NCBI GenBank assembly: GCA_900545535.1
Contig: UQZN01000002.1
Span: forward strand, 1-64,000
Source of the DNA: an uncultured Phascolarctobacterium sp.
GTDB lineage: Bacteria > Bacillota > Negativicutes > Acidaminococcales > Acidaminococcaceae
Direction of reading: 5' to 3'
DNA length: 64,000 nt
Below, piece after piece: positions 58,922 through 64,000 of this stretch. A model generated the notes under the pieces. It saw only the letters and a list, made by a program, of their open reading frames with translations. It was not told where the DNA came from and searched no databases. The number at the start of each line of letters is the position of its first letter. The stretch's first letter is position 1. Both the position numbers and the translations under genes were made by a program.

Positions 58922-61630
58922 TTAAACAAGCTGACGCTGCGCCAGCTGTGCAAAAATACCATTTTCCGCCATCAGCTCGTCATAACTGCCTTCTTCTACG
59001 ATCCGACCTGCCTCCATGACCAGTATCCTGTCGACATTCCTGATCGTACTCAGACGGTGTGCAACGATGATCCTTGTGCAGTGCATGGCTTCCAGGCTTC
59101 TGGTCACTATTGTCTGCGTCGTATTGTCCAGGGCGCTGGTAGCTTCGTCCAGCAGCAGGATACGTGGATTATTGACGATACTGCGGGCGATCAAAATGCG
59201 CTGCCGCTGGCCGCCGGAAATATTGCCGGATCCTTCACTGATAGCAGTATACATCTGCATCGGCATCCTTTTGATGTCCTCGGCCAGACCCACACGTTCT
59301 GCCGCCAGCCAGGCATCCTGCATCGTCAGCGCCGTCGTACCTACGATATTGGTAAAAATATCGCCGGCCATCAGCTGCCCGTTCTGCAAAACTACGCCCA
59401 TCTGACTGCGGACCGAGGCCAGGCTCAGCTCATTAAGATCGCAGTCATCATAATAAACAGCGCCCCGTTTAGGCTTTTCAAAGCCCAGCAGCAGCCGCAT
59501 CAGTGTCGATTTGCCGCAGCCGCTGCGCCCAACTATGGCGATCGACTCGCCGGGCGCTACGTGTAAATTGATATCGTGCAGGATCTCAGGCCCGTCATCA
59601 CTATAAGCAAAACTTAAATGCCGAATTTCTATTTCTCCTGAAAGCTGTCCTGCTTCCAGTTTATCGTTGTCCGTTTCCGGTTCAGTTTCCAAAATCGGCC
59701 GCAGGTTCTCGATATGAGGACGAATACTGAAAAATTTTACGGCTAAAGGTATCATACTGACCAAAGTAGTATTGAAGGAACTGAACGCGGCCTGAAAGCC
59801 CATAAATTCGGCATAGCTCATGGCTGTCTGCGCTCCGGCCAGCGTTTTTCCTTCTAATCCGTAGATAGCGGTATAGTAAAGCAGTAAGGTCAGGATCAGC
59901 GGCTGCACCGCGTTGATGATACTGCTGTAATTATTCTGCCAACGTAATTTCAGGTTCCATTTCCATTCTTCGCCGAAACATTTGGCCCACAGATAAAAAG
60001 CCTGTTCTTCGGCTCCCTGACTGCGGAATTTGGCTAAGCCATTAAAAATCTGCAGTACCTGCCCCGAGGTTTTATTGGCTGCGCTGACGGCATTCTTCTG
60101 AAAGCCGTAGACGCGGCGGTAGATAAAGGCTGTCACAAAAAAATAAACCAGCCATACCAACAAAGCCACACCGGTGAGCCTGATGCTATAGTAGCACATC
60201 AGCGCTATACTCCAAAACGAAAAAAACGTATTGAAGATACTGCCCACAAACTCTCCCGTCACCAGCGACTTCACGGCATCGATACCGCCCATACGCTGGA
60301 CCAGCTCACCAGTTTGATATTTTTTAAAAAATCCGGCCGGCATTGCCAAAAGGCGCGACCACAGGGCAGCTTCCGTCGCCATATCCAGATGATTAGTGAT
60401 CCGCAGCACCGCTATAGCCCTGACCAGTGAAACAGCAGCGCTGGTAAAACCTGCGACCATCATGACCTGCGTGATAGTCGCCAGTCCCTGCCTGTCGCCG
60501 ACGGGGATAACATCGCTGAAAATAGTTTCTGTGATCACCGGTGTGAACAGAGGGATCAGTCCGGCTATAAAGCTGCCCATCAGGATATATTTATAATCCA
60601 GCTTCCAGCACTGGTGATACATAAACAGCAGCAGGTCTTTTATTTTTAATTTACGTGCTGGAAACCCGGCATAGCAGGCATAACCTTCCGCAGCCAATGC
60701 TTCGGCATTGTCCTGCGTCAGAGCCTGCCCCTGCGGCTGCTTTTCACTGTAGATCCGATATTTGCCCGGGCTTTCAGGGATCGCGGCCACCATTTCACCA
60801 CCGTACCAGGTGAAAAAAACGCCGCTGTCCTTCTCGTGCCAGGCTCCTTCCAGCACTACCTTCCGCAGCTGCATCCCGCCTTTCCCTGTCAGGCGCTTCA
60901 AAAGGCTAAGGCCGTGCAGCTGCCGGAGAATATCCGCCGGCAGCTCGATCACCGATGTGTCCATGCGGAAAAATTCCGCCGCTTTGCGCACAATATAAAC
61001 AATATTATCATTGGCTTTGCCCTGAGTCGCTTCCAGCCAAAAGCTGAAGTCTTCCCTGCCGATCAAAGTCCCGATCGCTGCTCCCAGCAGCTTTGCTTTT
61101 TTCTCCTGCCTTTGCTGCAGCCTGTCGGCAAAATACTTTTGCAGCGAATGGAATTGGCCGCTCACTAATAAAGCCAGAATGTTCTGATGTTCCAGAAAAT
61201 ACGCCCACAGCTCCGTATCCGGCAAATTGGCCAGAAAATCTTTTTGCCCCCACTGGCCTACAAAATCATCTTTCCGCACCGCAAAAAAACGCAGCCAGGG
61301 CAATGCCAAAAGCGAGCCAAACCATTCCCGCATTCCGCGGCGCAGCGCTCCGTCCTGCCCGGACACCAGGCTTGCCACCGCTTCGGTCGGATACAAGGTC
61401 AAAATCATATCAGTTTTAGCGAAAAGATAAAACTCAACGGCCTGAAATTCATCCAGGGCGCTGAAAAAACAGCTGCCTTCCGTACGGGTAAGCAGGAACA
61501 TCCTTTCATGCCGGTCAGCAGTAGCGGCATACAGCTCCGCCACACCGGATCTTATCAGTCCCAGCGCGCCCTGTTGTTCAAAATAAAATCGCTCTCCCTG
61601 CCGCAGGCTGATGGTTTTTTCCAATATCAC
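58922..61630 (-). CDS. NHLM-type export system ABC transporter, second ATPase
   Basis: A 902-residue ABC half-transporter of the type found as second transporter in NHLM bacteriocin systems. The first 330 residues have no peptidase; they carry two soluble parts (a cyclic-nucleotide-like start, then a helical part). Membrane helices follow at about 345-620, then the ATPase (Walker A GRSGCGKST, signature ISGGQRQRILIARS, Walker B ILLLDEATSALD). It overlaps the C39-type gene by 4 bases. Together the two should form the inner-membrane engine of peptide export. Confidence 0.9.
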   Translation of the reverse strand: MILEKTISLRQGERFYFEQQGALGLIRSGVAELYAATADRHERMFLLTRTEGSCFFSALDEFQAVEFYLFAKTDMILTLYPTEAVASLVSGQDGALRRGMREWFGSLLALPWLRFFAVRKDDFVGQWGQKDFLANLPDTELWAYFLEHQNILALLVSGQFHSLQKYFADRLQQRQEKKAKLLGAAIGTLIGREDFSFWLEATQGKANDNIVYIVRKAAEFFRMDTSVIELPADILRQLHGLSLLKRLTGKGGMQLRKVVLEGAWHEKDSGVFFTWYGGEMVAAIPESPGKYRIYSEKQPQGQALTQDNAEALAAEGYACYAGFPARKLKIKDLLLFMYHQCWKLDYKYILMGSFIAGLIPLFTPVITETIFSDVIPVGDRQGLATITQVMMVAGFTSAAVSLVRAIAVLRITNHLDMATEAALWSRLLAMPAGFFKKYQTGELVQRMGGIDAVKSLVTGEFVGSIFNTFFSFWSIALMCYYSIRLTGVALLVWLVYFFVTAFIYRRVYGFQKNAVSAANKTSGQVLQIFNGLAKFRSQGAEEQAFYLWAKCFGEEWKWNLKLRWQNNYSSIINAVQPLILTLLLYYTAIYGLEGKTLAGAQTAMSYAEFMGFQAAFSSFNTTLVSMIPLAVKFFSIRPHIENLRPILETEPETDNDKLEAGQLSGEIEIRHLSFAYSDDGPEILHDINLHVAPGESIAIVGRSGCGKSTLMRLLLGFEKPKRGAVYYDDCDLNELSLASVRSQMGVVLQNGQLMAGDIFTNIVGTTALTMQDAWLAAERVGLAEDIKRMPMQMYTAISEGSGNISGGQRQRILIARSIVNNPRILLLDEATSALDNTTQTIVTRSLEAMHCTRIIVAHRLSTIRNVDRILVMEAGRIVEEGSYDELMAENGIFAQLAQRQLV

Positions 61631-63831
61631 AAAACCTCACCACCCTTTCCTGACAGCGCATCCTGATCCGTCAACAATTTTTGATAAGGGCCCGCTGCCG
61701 TGATCATCTCCCGATGCGTGCCGCGTTCAATGATCTTTCCGTGCTCGATGACAATGATCTCATCACAGTCGCGGATCGTACTCAGGCGATGTGCAACGAT
61801 GATGCAGGAACAGCCGCGCCGCCGAATATTTTCCATGACCTGCTGTTCCGTCAGGGGGTCTAACGCGCTGGTTGCTTCATCCAGCACCAATACGGAAGGA
61901 TTAACAGCCAAAGCTCTCGCTATCTCAAGCCGCTGGCGCTGGCCGCCGCTGAAATTGAAGCCGCCTTCCCCGACTTGGGCTTCATAACCGCCTTCAAGCT
62001 TTAAGATGTCGTCATGGATACAGGCATCCTGCGCTGCACGCACTACATCGCTGTGCCGGATCGATTCATCAAACAGGGTAATATTTTCTTCTACCGTACC
62101 GGAAAGCAGGAAGATGTCCTGATCGACCGAAGCAACCGAATTGCAGATCACTTCGTGCGGGATCTGCGCACGGGGGATACCGTCAAAAAGCACTTCACCG
62201 CCCCATTCCTGATAAATACCTGTAACGATCTTGGCCAGCGTCGATTTGCCGCTGCCGCTGCCGCCTACCAAGGCAATCCAGTTGCCCGGCTGCAGGGTCA
62301 TATTAAAAGCTTCAAATAACGGCGCGTGCAAAGGACTATAGCCAAAACGCACGTTCCGCAGGCAGACCTCGCCATACAGTCTGGCCCTGCCTATCGGCTG
62401 CGGCGGTGTTTCCGGATAATTAAGTTTATCTCTTTCATAGCGCATCACGTCGTCCAACCTTTTCATCTGCATTTCTGTAGTCTGCAGTGTATCAGCCAGA
62501 TTCAAAAGATTATTAAACGGCGTCTGGAAGTTGCTCATCAGGCTCTGGAAGGCCATAAAGATACCGGCTGTCATCAACCCGTCCATAATGGCAAAGCCGC
62601 CCACAGTCATGATCAGCGCCGTATTAATACCGCTTAAAAGCAGCGGCAGCATCTGCATCGTCGTGTTATACAGGGTTATTTTCTGGCTGCCTGCCAGCAC
62701 TTTCGTCCTGTAGCCGGCCCATTTAGCAAAAAACTCACCTTCATTTCCATTGGCTTTTAAGGTCTCGATCATCAAAAGGCCATTCATGGCCACGCCATAT
62801 TCTTTGCCGGCATCCTGCTGTACCTTCATCGACATTTCCAGCAGCTTGCCGCGGATGCAAAAGAATAAAACCACGCCTACCAGGCTGAATGCCAGTCCGA
62901 TCAGGGTCAGCGTAACGTTATACTGAAACAGCAGCAGTAAATAAAAAAGGGCGATCAGAAAGTCAAGCACCGCCGTAGCGGCAGAGCCTGTCAAAACCGA
63001 AGCAACGGCTTCATTAAAGGCTACACGCGAAGCGACTTCGACCCCGAAGCGCTGCTGGAAAAATTCCATCGGCAGCTGCAGCACATGCCAGAAAAAACGC
63101 GCTGAATCTGACAGTGTCAGCTTCGCCTGCCATTTAGTCAGGCACCAGGCACGCAGCCAGACTAAAACAGACTGGATAATAAAAGTACCGACAATGGCCA
63201 GTACCAGATTGAACATCCAGTCCTTATGCTTGCCGGTCAGTATATCATCCAGGAAGATCTGCCCGAACACAGGCGATACAAGCCCCGGAACGATCAGGCA
63301 GGCGCAGACGATAAGCACAAACAGTGTCGACCACTTGTCAGCCAGCAATTTTTGCAGGATGACGCTGGCGATATTGTATTTGCTGCCAGCCTTGACGAAC
63401 TGTTCGCCGGGCCTGATCTCCAGGGCGATCCCCGTATAGCTGGAGACAAAATCCGCAAAGGGCAGCACTCTGTGCCCTACGGCAGGGTCATTGATATAGG
63501 CCTTTTCATTTTCTATTCCTTCCAGAACGACAAAATGATTGAATTCCCAGTGGATCAACAGCGGAAAAACGGCTTTTTTCAGCATTTCCGCAGGCCAGCG
63601 ATAACCGGCGGCAGTGCATAAACGCCCCCGGGCAGCTTTCACGATATTGCTGGCAGAAACGCCGTCACGATTGACGCCGCATTCCTGGCGCATTTTTTCC
63701 AGCGGCACCCATAACCCGTAATAGGCCAGAATGATGCTCAGAGACGCGGCTCCGCATTCAGCGGCTTCCATCTGCAGGATCGTCGGAGTTTTGACCTTTT
63801 GCTTTTGTAAGGTTTTCGTAAACGGCCACAT
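61627..63831 (-). CDS. NHLM-type export system ABC transporter with C39 peptidase
   Basis: A 734-residue peptidase-ABC protein. The N-terminal C39 domain keeps its triad: Cys26 in AAECGAASLSII, the His in LIHWEFNHFVVLEG and the Asp in YINDPAVG. Membrane helices lie at about 165-440, and the ATPase carries GGSGSGKST, FSGGQRQRLEIARAL and LVLDEATSALD. It removes double-glycine leaders and exports the cargo across the inner membrane. The ATG at 63831 is 3 bases after the HlyD stop, with GAGGAG upstream. Confidence 0.93.
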   Translation of the reverse strand: MWPFTKTLQKQKVKTPTILQMEAAECGAASLSIILAYYGLWVPLEKMRQECGVNRDGVSASNIVKAARGRLCTAAGYRWPAEMLKKAVFPLLIHWEFNHFVVLEGIENEKAYINDPAVGHRVLPFADFVSSYTGIALEIRPGEQFVKAGSKYNIASVILQKLLADKWSTLFVLIVCACLIVPGLVSPVFGQIFLDDILTGKHKDWMFNLVLAIVGTFIIQSVLVWLRAWCLTKWQAKLTLSDSARFFWHVLQLPMEFFQQRFGVEVASRVAFNEAVASVLTGSAATAVLDFLIALFYLLLLFQYNVTLTLIGLAFSLVGVVLFFCIRGKLLEMSMKVQQDAGKEYGVAMNGLLMIETLKANGNEGEFFAKWAGYRTKVLAGSQKITLYNTTMQMLPLLLSGINTALIMTVGGFAIMDGLMTAGIFMAFQSLMSNFQTPFNNLLNLADTLQTTEMQMKRLDDVMRYERDKLNYPETPPQPIGRARLYGEVCLRNVRFGYSPLHAPLFEAFNMTLQPGNWIALVGGSGSGKSTLAKIVTGIYQEWGGEVLFDGIPRAQIPHEVICNSVASVDQDIFLLSGTVEENITLFDESIRHSDVVRAAQDACIHDDILKLEGGYEAQVGEGGFNFSGGQRQRLEIARALAVNPSVLVLDEATSALDPLTEQQVMENIRRRGCSCIIVAHRLSTIRDCDEIIVIEHGKIIERGTHREMITAAGPYQKLLTDQDALSGKGGEVL

Positions 63832-63834
63832 AAT

Positions 63835-64000
63835 TTATCTGCTCCTCAGCCATTGACTGAATTTATAAAACACTTTTTCCAGCGGCTGCTTACGGTCAAC
63901 TATTACCGAACCGGCACAAATACTGCCTGCTGTTACGGGCTTATGCCGACCGACGATGCTCGTCCATAAATAACCAGATTCTGAATTTTCATCCTTGACC
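63835..64000 (-). CDS. HlyD-like secretion protein, C-terminal fragment
   Basis: Partial gene, cut by the window end. The visible 54 residues end with VIVDRKQPLEKVFYKFSQWL, the usual C terminus of HlyD-type adaptor proteins of NHLM systems (a beta strand followed by a basic tail). It would link the ABC transporters to the outer membrane. It leads the operon that continues into the two ABC genes. Confidence 0.75.
   Translation of the reverse strand, partial: VKDENSESGYLWTSIVGRHKPVTAGSICAGSVIVDRKQPLEKVFYKFSQWLRSR

Overview
The window reads as a chromosomal segment of a Negativicutes-type bacterium, a Firmicute with an outer membrane. The basis is a mix: strong Shine-Dalgarno sites, an M-box riboswitch, split SdaAA/SdaAB serine dehydratase, HutP-like and PucR-type regulators and an ECF S-component point to Firmicutes, while a complete two-partner secretion pair (TpsB outer-membrane pore plus a 5616-residue exported adhesin) requires an outer membrane. 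Genus cannot be fixed from what I can see. I see no rRNA, CRISPR array, insertion sequence or prophage.

Layout. 0.1-6 kb: DUF554 membrane protein; P-type Mg2+ ATPase under an M-box riboswitch with an extra 32-codon leader ORF; a MerR regulator with its operator, which is repeated in front of a flavodoxin/membrane-acyltransferase pair. 6.0-6.4 kb: tRNA operon His-Gln-Lys-Leu. 6.5-10.5 kb: serine-catabolism operon (Na+/solute symporter, HutP-like protein, SdaAB, SdaAA, RidA). 10.7-12.2 kb: TSCPD protein, CorA, small unknown. 12.2-15 kb: PAS-GGDEF-EAL protein and two universal stress proteins. 15.1-20.9 kb: probable six-gene operon with a nucleoside-type ABC importer (no binding protein seen) and an FAD dehydrogenase. 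21-22 kb: DUF190 and YbjN-like proteins.

22.1-40.6 kb: the two-partner secretion locus, more than a quarter of the window, with a divergent winged-helix regulator and a palindrome in the shared promoter region. 41.9-46.6 kb: PucR regulator, DMT transporter, a creatininase with all metal ligands, and a divergent CodA-type deaminase; together a candidate creatinine-use cluster with two matching palindromes between the divergent genes. 47-52.6 kb: universal stress protein, LarE, acyl-CoA ligase, hotdog thioesterase, MFS transporter and ECF S-component. 52.7-55 kb: polar amino-acid ABC importer. 55-58.3 kb: cupin protein and a STAS / anti-sigma kinase / PP2C partner-switching module. 58.4-64 kb: an NHLM-type peptide export system (C39 peptidase-ABC, second ABC, HlyD fragment cut by the window edge) with a cysteine-free double-glycine precursor.

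The least ordinary parts are the giant adhesin and its regulator, the creatinine cluster, the HutP-like protein in a serine operon, the Mg2+ leader ORF, and the peptide export locus.
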